Assembly: GCA_964482055.1 (NCBI GenBank) | Contig: CAYZVX010000002.1 | Span: forward strand, 29,669 to 93,668 | DNA length: 64,000 bases | Origin: G020354085 sp964482055 | GTDB lineage: Bacteria; Pseudomonadota; Gammaproteobacteria; Acidiferrobacterales; Sulfurifustaceae | Reading direction: 5' to 3' | Shown here: in pieces, positions 36,360-48,549 of the stretch | Layout: each line of letters starts with the position of its first letter | How positions within the stretch are numbered: the stretch's first letter is position 1 | Notes under the pieces: generated by a model | The model's input: only the letters and a program-made list of their open reading frames with translations | Told to the model about the DNA's origin: nothing | Database searches by the model: none | Program-made: the position numbers and the translations under genes

Positions 36360-37202
36360 CTAGCGGAATAGCTCGGGCATCTGCGGGACGGTCTGGTCCG
36401 CCTGGGCAAAGACCCAGGCGATTCCCCCACCCCACATGAGCGACCCGGTCTCGCGCACCAGCGGGCTGTCTTCAAATACCGCGCCGCGCAAATCATCATA
36501 GCGCACAAACATTCCGACCCAGAAGCGCTCGTAGCGCCGGGTCAGCGCGAGGCGCGCGTAGCTGCCGCTGTAGCCGGCGCGCGCATCGAAGGCCGGGCGT
36601 GTCGCGGTCGCGTGCTCCGGCGCGACCTCGTAGAAATAGTCGTGGTAGGACTCGCTCGCGAAGAGCGGCCCGGCCGACACACCCGCCTGCCAGCCGCTCG
36701 CCGCGATGAGCTGGTAGCTCAGGCTCGGTGCGGCGACCCAGCCGATCGGCTCGAGATAGGTGAGATCCGTGGCGTACGCCGCGCGCAGCGGCAGTTGCAG
36801 CGACAATGCCCGCCGGCCGTCAGCGCTGCGCGCGAGCAACAGCTTCAAGGCGGCGCCGGCTTCGAGCGTCGGATCGAGATCCGGCATGCCGGCGCGCGCG
36901 CCGTCCGCGTCGCTCCGGGCCGGCGGGCCGGCGGTCACGCTCAGGTCGACGCGCACGCGATCGGCACGAAGGAAATCGAGGCGCGCCCCTTCCCGGTCCG
37001 CCCTCAATACCGGCCCGCGGTAGATAAAATACGGGATCGGCAGCACGTAAGCGCGGCGCTCGTCGGACCCGCGATAATCCGGAACGTTGAGCGCGGCGAC
37101 GCCCAGGCCGAACTCCCACTGCGGCACCTGTGCTGGCACCTGCGCATGGCCGGGCGTGGCAAGAGCCGCCAGCAGAGCGATATAAAGGAAGTGCCGCCGC
37201 AT
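36360..37202 (-). CDS. MipA/OmpV-family outer-membrane protein
   Basis: 280 residues. Signal peptide (cleavage near GHAQV) followed by the MipA/OmpV N-terminal pattern (FGLGVAALNVPDYRGSDE, then VLPIPYFIYRG), and amphipathic strands to the end. In E. coli MipA is a scaffold for murein-synthesising and lytic enzymes. It closes with hydrophobic/aromatic residues (MPELFR). First gene of the minus-strand series leading into aroC; divergent from the zinc peptidase. Confidence 0.87.
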   Translation of the reverse strand: MRRHFLYIALLAALATPGHAQVPAQVPQWEFGLGVAALNVPDYRGSDERRAYVLPIPYFIYRGPVLRADREGARLDFLRADRVRVDLSVTAGPPARSDADGARAGMPDLDPTLEAGAALKLLLARSADGRRALSLQLPLRAAYATDLTYLEPIGWVAAPSLSYQLIAASGWQAGVSAGPLFASESYHDYFYEVAPEHATATRPAFDARAGYSGSYARLALTRRYERFWVGMFVRYDDLRGAVFEDSPLVRETGSLMWGGGIAWVFAQADQTVPQMPELFR

Positions 37203-37245
37203 CGTGTCGAGAAGCCGGGGGTATGGTACAAGGGGCCTGGTTTGA

Positions 37246-38592
37246 ATGTCAGCGACGCACGGTCCCGTGAGCCCGCCGGACTCGCGGCGCCACCTCGGGC
37301 CTCACCGGGCGTCGCCCCGGGACATACACGTGCCGCGCACCCGCAAGAAAAAAAGACTCAGCGCACGCCGCAGGAAACGCCGCCCCTCCCGGCGTCGCTT
37401 GCCGCGCGCCCGCCGCCGCAAGTCCCGCATCACGCACCGCAACGTGCGCCGCTCGAACCGGCGCCGACGGCCGCTTTCCCGCAAAAGGAGAACGCGCCGC
37501 CCGACGCGGGGCCAAAAAGCGCGACGCACGCGGCGGCGGCCCGCCCCTCAGGGGCGGCGTCGTGCAGCACCCGCGCGCGGCGTGCGCGCCTGGTGGAAGC
37601 TGCCCAAGGAAAAGCTCCTGGCGCTGCGCTTGTGCGATCTCAACCTGCGCCTGGAGGGCAGCCCGATCAAGCCGTGCCTGCGCCAGCTCTATCGGGAGCT
37701 GCGCGCGCGCGGTCTGCGCTTCCGGCCCAGCGCCTGGCTGTCGACCGAGTGGTTCACGCCCGATGGTGTGACCGGCGTGGCGATCCCATTCTTCCTCGCC
37801 CATCCGCGGCTGCGCGCGCTGGAGCGCGAATTCATGCTCGAGGTCGAGGGCGGCAACACCGAATGGTGCATGAAGCTGCTGCGCCACGAAACCGGCCACG
37901 CATTGCTCAACGCCTACCAGCTGCACCGGCGGCGCGACTGGCGGGAACAATTCGGGCGCTCGAGCACAAAGTATCCGGACACCTACCTGCCCAAACCGTA
38001 CAGCAAACGCTTCGTGATTCACCTGGACAACTGGTACGCGCAGGCCCACCCGCACGAAGACTGGGCCGAGACCTTCGCGGTGTGGCTGAAGCCCCGTTCC
38101 GACTGGCGTACGCGCTACGCGGGCTGGCCGGCGCTCAAGAAGCTCGAGTACGTCGATCGCCTCATGCAGGAGATCGGCGGCCGGCGGCCGCTGCGGCGCA
38201 ACCGGCGGCCGGTCGAGCCGGTGCACCGCCTCAAGCAGACGCTGGGCGAGTACTACGCCGACAAGCAGCGGCGCTATGGCGCCGACCGTCCGGAATTCCT
38301 CGACCGCGACCTGAAGCGCCTGTTCTCCGATGCCCCGGAGCACCGCGCCAACGAGAAGGCCTGGCACTACTTGCGGCGCGTGCGCGGTAACATCATCGAT
38401 ATCGTCGGACGCTGGACCTCGGAGTACGACTACCGCATCAACGAGGTGCTCAAGGAGATGACCGAGCGCTGCCGCGAGCTCGACCTGCGCGTGGCGCGCG
38501 ACGATGCGGCGATGAAGGATGAGTTGATTGCCTGCCTCACCACGCTCGTCATGAACAAGCTGCACAGCGGCGGCTTTCACATCCGCCTGTGA
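37246..38592 (+). CDS. Putative zinc metallopeptidase with arginine-rich N-terminal tail
   Basis: 448 residues. Residues about 30-110 are dominated by Arg and Lys (RRRKRRPSRRR and similar), a protamine-like tail likely to bind nucleic acid, polyphosphate or membrane. The catalytic domain follows, with the zinc motif H214-E-T-G-H218 (RHETGHALL) and a downstream HEDWAETFAVWL segment (E275) that would give the third ligand. The C-terminal part is helical and charged. Start: the ATG at 37246 has AAGGGG upstream; a GTG at 37330 would also keep the basic tail. The stop overlaps the ATP-grasp gene (GTGA). Substrate unknown. Confidence 0.8.
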   Translation: MSATHGPVSPPDSRRHLGPHRASPRDIHVPRTRKKKRLSARRRKRRPSRRRLPRARRRKSRITHRNVRRSNRRRRPLSRKRRTRRPTRGQKARRTRRRPAPQGRRRAAPARGVRAWWKLPKEKLLALRLCDLNLRLEGSPIKPCLRQLYRELRARGLRFRPSAWLSTEWFTPDGVTGVAIPFFLAHPRLRALEREFMLEVEGGNTEWCMKLLRHETGHALLNAYQLHRRRDWREQFGRSSTKYPDTYLPKPYSKRFVIHLDNWYAQAHPHEDWAETFAVWLKPRSDWRTRYAGWPALKKLEYVDRLMQEIGGRRPLRRNRRPVEPVHRLKQTLGEYYADKQRRYGADRPEFLDRDLKRLFSDAPEHRANEKAWHYLRRVRGNIIDIVGRWTSEYDYRINEVLKEMTERCRELDLRVARDDAAMKDELIACLTTLVMNKLHSGGFHIRL

Positions 38593-39641
38593 AACACGCA
38601 AAGAGACACAAGCCCGCCGTGCTACGCAGCCTGCGCGTGGCCATGCTCGTGCATTGGTCGCTCGTGCCGCCCGAGGACCTGACGCGCGACGATCCGCGCT
38701 ATCCGAAATTCACGACCGAGTTCGACGTCAAGGAGGCGCTGCTCAAGCTTGGCCACGAGGTGCGCGTGGTCGGCGTCTACGACGACCTGGCGCCAATCCG
38801 CAAGGTCATCGAGGAGTGGCAGCCGCATATCGCGTTCAACCTGCTCGAGGACTTCGCCGGCAACAGCGCCTTCGACTACTACGTGGTGAGCTACCTCGAG
38901 ATGATGCGGCTGCCGTACACCGGCTGCAATCCGCGCGGGCTGCTGCTCGCCCGGGACAAGGGCCTATCCAAGAAGATCCTGAGCTTTCACCGCGTCAACG
39001 TGCCGGACTTCATCGAGTTCCCCTTGGGGCGCCGGGTCGGGCGTCTGCGCCGCCTGCCGTTTCCGATGATCGTGAAGTCCCTGATCGAGGAAGGCTCGGT
39101 TGGCATCTCGCAGGCGTCGGTGGTCGAAAACGAGGCGGAGCTGCGCAACCGCGTGGCGCTCATCCACGAGAAGACCGGGGGCGCGGCGATCGCCGAGCAG
39201 TACATCGAGGGGCGCGAGCTCTACGTCACGGTGCTCGGCCACCACAAGCTCGAGGTATTTCCCATCCGCGAGCTGGTCGTGGGCAGCACCGATCCCCACG
39301 CCCCGAAGGTCGCCACCTACAAGGTCAAGTGGGACGAGAAGTATCGCAGCCGCTGGAAGATCGACTACCAGTTCGCGCGCAACCTGCCGCCGGGGATGGA
39401 AGAGAAGGCCGCCGCCCTGTGCAAGCGCGTCTATCGCACCCTGGAGCTGAGCGGCTACGCGCGCGTGGACCTGCGCCTGACCGCGGCCGGCGAGCTTTAC
39501 GTGCTGGAGGCCAACCCCAATCCCGGCATCGCGCGCGATGAGGACTGCGCGCTGTCCGCGCACCAGGCCGGCTATGCCTATGAGAGCTTCATCCAGCGGC
39601 TGCTGACCCTTGGCCTGTCCGCGCGCCGCCAGGTGGACTGA
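38589..39641 (+). CDS. ATP-grasp ligase related to D-alanine-D-alanine ligase
   Basis: 350 residues with GTG start overlapping the stop of the peptidase gene. An N-terminal domain (LRVAMLVHWSLVPPEDL) precedes the ATP-grasp fold: FPMIVKSLIEEGSVGI with the ATP-binding lysine, AIAEQYIEGRELYVTVLG, and metal ligands in VLEANPNPGI (E307, N309). This resembles the Ddl group, but the gene lies outside a cell-wall cluster and is coupled to a peptidase, which suggests peptide or protein amide-bond formation instead. The product is not known. Confidence 0.82.
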   Translation: MKHAKRHKPAVLRSLRVAMLVHWSLVPPEDLTRDDPRYPKFTTEFDVKEALLKLGHEVRVVGVYDDLAPIRKVIEEWQPHIAFNLLEDFAGNSAFDYYVVSYLEMMRLPYTGCNPRGLLLARDKGLSKKILSFHRVNVPDFIEFPLGRRVGRLRRLPFPMIVKSLIEEGSVGISQASVVENEAELRNRVALIHEKTGGAAIAEQYIEGRELYVTVLGHHKLEVFPIRELVVGSTDPHAPKVATYKVKWDEKYRSRWKIDYQFARNLPPGMEEKAAALCKRVYRTLELSGYARVDLRLTAAGELYVLEANPNPGIARDEDCALSAHQAGYAYESFIQRLLTLGLSARRQVD

Positions 39642-39686
39642 ACGCGGCGGGTGGCGCGTTGAGCAAATCCCCCACCAAATACCTGA

Positions 39687-39714
39687 TTGAAATGCTTGGT
39701 TTTAGGACTATATT
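39687..39714 (+). promoter_or_regulatory. Near-consensus sigma-70 promoter
   Basis: -35 TTGAAA (39687-39692), 16-bp spacer and -10 TATATT (39709-39714), each five of six consensus bases, in an A+T-rich patch 66 bp before the ATG of the next gene. Confidence 0.78.
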
Positions 39715-39779
39715 AGTGTCTGCTTATGGGCGCATCAGCGCCAGGACGTGTCCAAACCAGCAGCGTGGAGGTTATCGCT

Positions 39780-40235
39780 ATGTCGCTCATCAATGGCTTT
39801 CCGTCGGATGGTGTCGTCACCATTAACCGCGTGATCCTCAAACCCGGGTACTCCGTCGACGACCTGCAAGAGCGGGTCGCGGTCCTGTGCGAGAACGTGA
39901 AGACCTATCATTCCGACACCGGCTTCATCGGCGGCTTCGTCGCGCTCAACAGCGGCGCAATCTCGAACGAAGGCTCCACCATCGGGCAGGCGGTGCAAAG
40001 CCCGCTCAAGGACAAGGAGGCGCTGATCGTGACTTTCTGGCGGTCCTTCGAAGAGCATGAACGGTCGCACCGCAGCGAGACCTTCCAGCCGCTGTTCAAG
40101 CAGGTGCTCGAGCTGTGCGAGAACGGCAACGAAGAGATCGCCTACACCATGCTGTGGTCGGGCAAGGCCTATTCGCCCGAAGAGGCCAAGGCCGCACGCG
40201 AGGCCAAGCAGAAATACGGCAAGGCGGCCGCGTAA
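39780..40235 (+). CDS. Small cytosolic protein, possibly of ABM-like alpha/beta fold
   Basis: 151 residues. A strong GGAGG lies 8 bp before the ATG. The pattern of strands and helices (VVTINRVILKPGYSVDDLQERV, GFIGGFVALNSG, EALIVTFWRSFEEHERSHRS) looks like a dimeric alpha/beta-barrel of the antibiotic-biosynthesis-monooxygenase type, with a charged Lys/Ala-rich tail. Its own strong promoter and terminator suggest abundant monocistronic expression. The fold call is a guess from pattern; the function is unknown. Confidence 0.65.
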   Translation: MSLINGFPSDGVVTINRVILKPGYSVDDLQERVAVLCENVKTYHSDTGFIGGFVALNSGAISNEGSTIGQAVQSPLKDKEALIVTFWRSFEEHERSHRSETFQPLFKQVLELCENGNEEIAYTMLWSGKAYSPEEAKAAREAKQKYGKAAA

Positions 40236-40265
40236 CGGGTGCCGAAACCTCCTTGCAGACGGAAA

Positions 40266-40296
40266 GACGCCCCGCCCCGTGCGGGGCGTCGTGTTT
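40266..40296 (+). terminator. Terminator between the small protein gene and metH
   Basis: Perfect 10-bp stem GACGCCCCGC / GCGGGGCGTC with loop CCCGT, followed by GTGTTT. The T-run is short, so it may leak into metH. Confidence 0.72.
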
Positions 40297-40364
40297 CCGG
40301 CGGCGGAATTCGCGCCCCTTTCCGGTAAACTCCGACTCTCTTTTCAGCCAGAACAACTCGAGAA

Positions 40365-44090
<3,726 letters not shown>

Positions 44091-44104
44091 CTGCGCGCCC
44101 CGGC

Positions 44105-44671
44105 ATGCGTGGACGCATCTCGCATGTCATCGGCTTTGACGACGCGCCCTTCGCGCGCAGCCATCGCGGCAACGTACTGGTGATCGGCGCGGTGTACGCC
44201 GGCCCGCGCCTGGAGGGCGTGCTGAGCGGCAAGGTGCGGCGCGACGGGCGCAATGCGACCACTACGCTCATCGAGATCATCGCGCACTCGCGCTTCCGCC
44301 CGCACCTGCAGGCGGTGCTGCTGCAAGGTATCGCGTTCGCTGGCTTCAACGTGATCGACGTGCCCGCGCTGCATGCCGCCCTCGGCGTCCCGGTGATCGT
44401 CGTGGCGCGTCGCCAGCCGGACTTCGCCGCCATCCGTCGCGCTCTGCTGCACCACGTGCGCGGGGGCGCACGCAAGTGGGCGCTGATCGAAAGGCTAGGA
44501 CCCATGGAGCGTTGTGCCGGCGTCTACGTGCAACGCGCCGGCATCTCGCTCGACGACACCGCGCGCCTCATCCGGCGCTTTGCCCGCCACGGCCGCCTGC
44601 CCGAACCGCTACGCACGGCGCACCTGATCGCCGGGGGTGTGGCCAGCGGGGAATCCCGCCACCGGGCGTGA
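44105..44671 (+). CDS. DUF99 (UPF0215) endonuclease V-like protein of archaeal type
   Basis: 188 residues, the family length. Typical stretches: GFDDAPFARSHRGNVLVIGAVYAGPRLEGVL near the start, DGRNATTTLIEIIAHSRF, VLLQGIAFAGFNVIDVPAL and VPVIVVARRQPDF. DUF99 has an RNase H-like fold related to endonuclease V and is found mostly in archaea, so its presence between metH and a SET gene is unusual. ATG at 44105 is 14 bp after metH. Activity on nucleic acid is inferred from the fold only. Confidence 0.8.
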   Translation: MRGRISHVIGFDDAPFARSHRGNVLVIGAVYAGPRLEGVLSGKVRRDGRNATTTLIEIIAHSRFRPHLQAVLLQGIAFAGFNVIDVPALHAALGVPVIVVARRQPDFAAIRRALLHHVRGGARKWALIERLGPMERCAGVYVQRAGISLDDTARLIRRFARHGRLPEPLRTAHLIAGGVASGESRHRA

Positions 44672-44707
44672 CGGCGCAACGCGCGTGCGCCCGGCATGGC
44701 GCCGACG

Positions 44708-45178
44708 TCAATTGCGCGCGTCGCTCGGCCGGTAGCGGCGCTTGAGGTAGGGCAGCAACCACGGCCACAGCGCGGCCTGCACGCGCGCCTCCAAGTGGCG
44801 GTAGGACGCGACAATGCCGCGGCAACCCGGCGAGCGGCAGCGGCAGGCGAAGCCCGCGAAATCAGGCTCATCGATTGCGGTGCTGTAATCCCAGGTGATC
44901 TCCTCGCCCGGCGCGATGTCGCGCCGGGCGAGGAGCACCAGTCCGTCGCGGAATCCCGCGTTCGGCTGGCAGGAGTGGTTGACGTAGTCGTCGGCCAGCC
45001 GCGAGGGACCGAGATAGTGCTCATCGTCGACCTGCAGGTGATAGTCGTTGAAGTCCACCTCCGAGCGATGCAGCAACGGCCCACCGAAGCTCAGTATCGG
45101 CTCGCCGGCCCGGATGGCGAGGGATGCGAACACGCCCTTTCCATGCTGATCGCTGTCCTTGACGTAGTACCTGACCAT
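44708..45178 (-). CDS. SET-domain protein (lysine methyltransferase fold)
   Basis: 156 residues made of one SET domain. The N-terminal part DQHGKGVFASLAIRAGEPI gives the first AdoMet-binding turn, YVNHSCQPNAGF is the NHSC motif, EEITWDYST corresponds to the catalytic tyrosine region, and FACRCRSPGCRGIV forms a cysteine cluster like a post-SET zinc site. GGAGGAA lies upstream of the ATG. The substrate in bacteria is unknown. Convergent with the DUF99 gene. Confidence 0.88.
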   Translation of the reverse strand: MVRYYVKDSDQHGKGVFASLAIRAGEPILSFGGPLLHRSEVDFNDYHLQVDDEHYLGPSRLADDYVNHSCQPNAGFRDGLVLLARRDIAPGEEITWDYSTAIDEPDFAGFACRCRSPGCRGIVASYRHLEARVQAALWPWLLPYLKRRYRPSDARN

Positions 45179-45402
45179 ACCGCCTGTTCCTCCACGGGTT
45201 GACGGGTCACAGGCTTACGCTAGCAGAACCGCCGCCCGCGGCAACCTCCCCGCCGCCGCCACCGATCGAGCGCGGCACGGCGCGCGGCAGCGCTGCAATG
45301 TGCGCCACACGAAACGGTTTTTCCTTGACAAGGCCACGGGGCCAAACTGAAGACGGCTGCGCACCCCACCATTACGACACGCATCACATAGCAGGTCACG
45401 CC

Positions 45403-46624
45403 ATGCGTAGATTGCCTCTGTTGCTTGTTGTAGTAGCTCTGACGCTCGCCTTCCCCCACCGCGTTCTCGCCGCCGACACGCTCAAGATCGGGGCGCCGCA
45501 GCCCATGACCGGTCCGGATGCGCCCTTCGGCGACAAGTTCAAAAAGGCCTATTCCATGGCGGTCAAGGAGATCAACGCCGCGGGCGGCATAAACGGCAAG
45601 AAGATCGAGGTCATCATCGAGGATCACAAGGCCAAGAACGCGCTCGCCGCGACCGTCGCCGAGAAGCTCATCACGCAGCCTGATCCCGACCGGCGGGCGC
45701 GCCTCCGGCCAGGCCGTCGAGATCGCCTCGGTGGCGCAACGGCTGAAGACGCCCTACCTGGTCGATCACCCGTCCGCCGACATCATCACGGCCAAGGGCT
45801 TCGAGTGGGTGTTCCGCAACAACCCGACCGGCTCGATCTATCCGCAGGCGTTCAACAAGTTCATCAGCGAGGTCCCGGGCGCGATGCCGAAGTCGGCCGC
45901 CGTGATCTACGACAATACGGTGTTCGGCAAGACCATCGCCAACTCGGCGATGACGTTCCTCAAATCGAAGAACGTGAAGATCGTCAACGACGAGGCCTAC
46001 CCGGTGAACGCGCTCGACTTCAAGCCGATCGTGACCAAGGCCAAGGCCAATAACCCGGACTTCGTGCTGATGGTGGCGGTCTCGACCACCGACGCGATCC
46101 TGCTCACGCGCCACGCCAAAGAGATCGGGCTCAAGCCGCGCGCCTTCGTCGGCTTCGGCGGCGGTTTCGGCGTCGAGGATTTCGCCAAGCAGCTCGGGCC
46201 GCTCGCCGAGAACGTGTTCTCTTCGGCGGCCTGGTCGGGCAATCCGAACGACCCCAAGACCAAGGCCTTCTACGCGGCGTTCGAGAAGAAGTACGGGATT
46301 CACCCGAAGGAGCACGAGGTCGAGGGCTACGCCGCCATCTACATCATTGCCGACGCCCTCAAGCGCGCCAAGCTCACGGGCAAGCTCGAGGCCGACCGCG
46401 AGGCCATCCGCCAGGCGCTCACCAAGACCGACATGACCACCGTGTTCGGCAAGGTCAAGTTCGGCAACTACAAGGGACCGCTCGGCGACGCCTACACCAA
46501 CCAGAACATCTACTCGCCGGAGCACTCGGTACTCGCGCAGTGGCGCGGCGGCAAGCTGCTCAACGTCTGGCCGAAGGAAAACGCCGAAACGAACTACGTG
46601 TTCCCCGACCCGACAACCAAATAG
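45403..46624 (+). pseudogene. Branched-chain amino-acid ABC transporter substrate-binding protein (LivK type), frameshifted
   Basis: The first gene of the liv operon is split between two frames. From the ATG at 45403 come a signal peptide (FPHRVLAA) and the Peripla_BP_6 start (KIGAPQPMTGPDAPFGDKF ... EKLITQ). At about 45680 the match jumps to another frame, where LIPTGGRASGQAVEIASVAQRLKTPY continues without a stop to 46624. The linking residues seem too few for the family, which suggests a small deletion of non-multiple-of-three length, or an assembly error. Everything downstream in the operon is intact, so a functional protein may have been expected. Without a frameshift correction only about 90 correct residues would be made. 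Confidence 0.8.
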
Positions 46625-46628
46625 CACC

Positions 46629-46662
46629 GCGCACCCCGGTGCGTGCGCGCGCCGGGGTGCGC
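46629..46662 (+). repeat. Hairpin between livK-like and livH-like genes
   Basis: Perfect 11-bp inverted repeat GCGCACCCCGG / CCGGGGTGCGC with a 12-base loop, 5 bp after the binding-protein stop. No T-run follows. Such stems often stabilise the upstream binding-protein message in ABC operons. Confidence 0.6.
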
Positions 46663-46678
46663 CTGCCTTCCCGGTGCC

Positions 46679-47545
46679 GTGGAAACGTTTGTCCAGAGCG
46701 TAGTCAGCGGGGTGCTGACCGGATCGCTCTACGCCATGATCGGCGTGGGCCTCACCGTGATCTTCGGCGTCATGCGCATCATCAATCTCGCGCACGGCGA
46801 CATGGTCATGCTCGGCATGTTCGGCGCCTACTGGTCGTACACGCTGTGGCGCATCGACCCGTTCGTGTCGGCCATCGTCTGGGTGCCGCTCATGTTCCTC
46901 GCCGGCATGCTGGCTTATCGCTTTCTGCTCAAGGCCATCTTGCCGGGCGGCGAGCTCAACACCCTGCTCTACACGGCCGGACTGTCGCTACTCATCGCCA
47001 ACCTCGCGCTCTTTGCCTGGACCGGCGACTACCGCACGCTCAACCTGCCCTATGCGCTCACGCCACTGCGGCCGTTTGGCATCTCGGTCCCGGTGCCGCT
47101 TGCGCTCGCCTTTGGCCTGGCCGCCCTCGTCACCGCGGCGCTTTATTTCTTCCTCAGGCGCACCGACCTGGGCCGTGCCGTGCGCGCCACCAGCCAGGAC
47201 GCGGAGGCTGCCGCGCTCATGGGAATCCGGGTGGACCGCGTGGAGATGATCACCTTCGGGCTCGGCACCGCGCTCGCCGCCGCCGCCGGTGTGCTGCTGC
47301 TGCCCTCGCTCTATCTCTACCCGACGGTGGGCGAGATCCTGATCGTCAAGTGCTTCGTGATCGTGGTGCTCGGCGGCCTCGGCTCCATTCCGGGCGCCAT
47401 CGCGGGCGGTGTCCTGCTCGGCGTGGTCGAGTCGCTCGGCGCGGTGTATGTGTCGGTGGCCTACAAGGACACGATCGGCTTCATCATGTTCATGCTGGTG
47501 CTGTTGTTCCGCCCGCAGGGCCTGTTCGGGGCGCGCCAGGCATGA
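46679..47545 (+). CDS. livH: Branched-chain amino-acid ABC transporter permease (LivH type)
   Basis: 288 residues with about eight hydrophobic helices. Family stretches: GVLTGSLYAMIGVGLTVIFGVMRIINLAHGD at the start, RAVRATSQDAEAAALMGI (the EAA-like coupling loop) and CFVIVVLGGLGSIPGAI. The GTG at 46679 is chosen because it begins the typical N-terminus (ETFVQSVVSG). Its stop overlaps the next ATG. Gene symbol is by family; the substrate could be amides or other amino acids. Confidence 0.9.
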   Translation: METFVQSVVSGVLTGSLYAMIGVGLTVIFGVMRIINLAHGDMVMLGMFGAYWSYTLWRIDPFVSAIVWVPLMFLAGMLAYRFLLKAILPGGELNTLLYTAGLSLLIANLALFAWTGDYRTLNLPYALTPLRPFGISVPVPLALAFGLAALVTAALYFFLRRTDLGRAVRATSQDAEAAALMGIRVDRVEMITFGLGTALAAAAGVLLLPSLYLYPTVGEILIVKCFVIVVLGGLGSIPGAIAGGVLLGVVESLGAVYVSVAYKDTIGFIMFMLVLLFRPQGLFGARQA

Positions 47546-48540
47546 CCAATCCATCGCCAAGACCCTGGCAAGCGGCCCTCGCCTCGCCCCTCGCGGCGCG
47601 GCGTTTCCTGGCCTTGATCGCCGCCGCCATCCTGCTCGCCGTTCCGCTCGGCGTGTCCAATCAGTTCCTGTTGCACCTCGGCATCGTCGTGTTGATGTGG
47701 ACGGTCCTCGGCGTTGCCTGGAATCTCCTCGGCGGCTACGCCGGCCAGGTGTCCTTCGGCCACGCGGCGTTCTTCGGCGTGGGGGCCTACACCACCATGA
47801 TCCTTTACCTGAGCCTCGGCGTCGCTCCCTGGTACGGAATGTTGGCCGGCGGCGTGGCCGGCGCGCTCATCGCCCTGCCGATCGGCTACATCTGCTTTCG
47901 GCTGCGCGGGCCGTACTTCGCGCTGTCGACGCTCGCCGTCGCCGAGATCATCCGGCTGGTGGTGCTCAACTGGGAAGGCCTCACCAACGGCCCGGTCGGG
48001 CTGCTCATCACGCACCTGCCGGAGCTGTCCTGGTTCGGGCGCGCGCTCGACTGGGAACGCAAGGAGCCGTTCTTTCTCATCGTCGCCATCCTTGCGCTCG
48101 GCGCCATGCTCATTACCCGCTGGCTCATGGGCGGGCGCCTGGGCAGTCATCTCGCCGCGATCCGCGAGGACGAGGATGCCGCCGAGTCGATCGGCATCGA
48201 TACGACACGCGCTAAGCTGGCAACGCTTGCGGCCTCGGCCTTTCTTGCCGGGGCGGCCGGCGGTTTCTACGGCTTCTATTACCGCTACGTCGATCCGGAC
48301 GCGGTGTTTCCGATTGCGCTGTCGGTCGAGATGATATTCATCGCGGTGGTCGGAGGGCTGCGCACCGTGGGCGGGCCGGTCGTGGGCGCGGTGTTTCTCG
48401 TCACGATCGCCGAGACGTTCCGCGCCCAGTTCCAGGTCGGGCATCTCATTTTCTACGGCCTGTTCATGATGCTCGCGATCCGTTTCCTGCCCGAGGGCAT
48501 CTGGGGCCGGGCGCTGCGCTTGCTTGCGCGGCGACGCTGA
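47542..48540 (+). CDS. livM: Branched-chain amino-acid ABC transporter permease (LivM type)
   Basis: 332 residues, about nine to ten helices. Core motifs: NLLGGYAGQVSFGHAAFFGVGAYTT, RLRGPYFALSTLA, and the coupling loop HLAAIREDEDAAESIGID. The ATG at 47542 overlaps the stop of the LivH-type gene (ATGA). The two permeases should form the heterodimeric channel. Confidence 0.92.
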   Translation: MTNPSPRPWQAALASPLAARRFLALIAAAILLAVPLGVSNQFLLHLGIVVLMWTVLGVAWNLLGGYAGQVSFGHAAFFGVGAYTTMILYLSLGVAPWYGMLAGGVAGALIALPIGYICFRLRGPYFALSTLAVAEIIRLVVLNWEGLTNGPVGLLITHLPELSWFGRALDWERKEPFFLIVAILALGAMLITRWLMGGRLGSHLAAIREDEDAAESIGIDTTRAKLATLAASAFLAGAAGGFYGFYYRYVDPDAVFPIALSVEMIFIAVVGGLRTVGGPVVGAVFLVTIAETFRAQFQVGHLIFYGLFMMLAIRFLPEGIWGRALRLLARRR

Positions 48541-48549
48541 GAACCGGAC

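Noticed and set aside
40291..40364. Cobalamin or SAM riboswitch upstream of metH
   Set aside because: The leader is only about 70 bp and contains no conserved B12-box or SAM-aptamer sequence.
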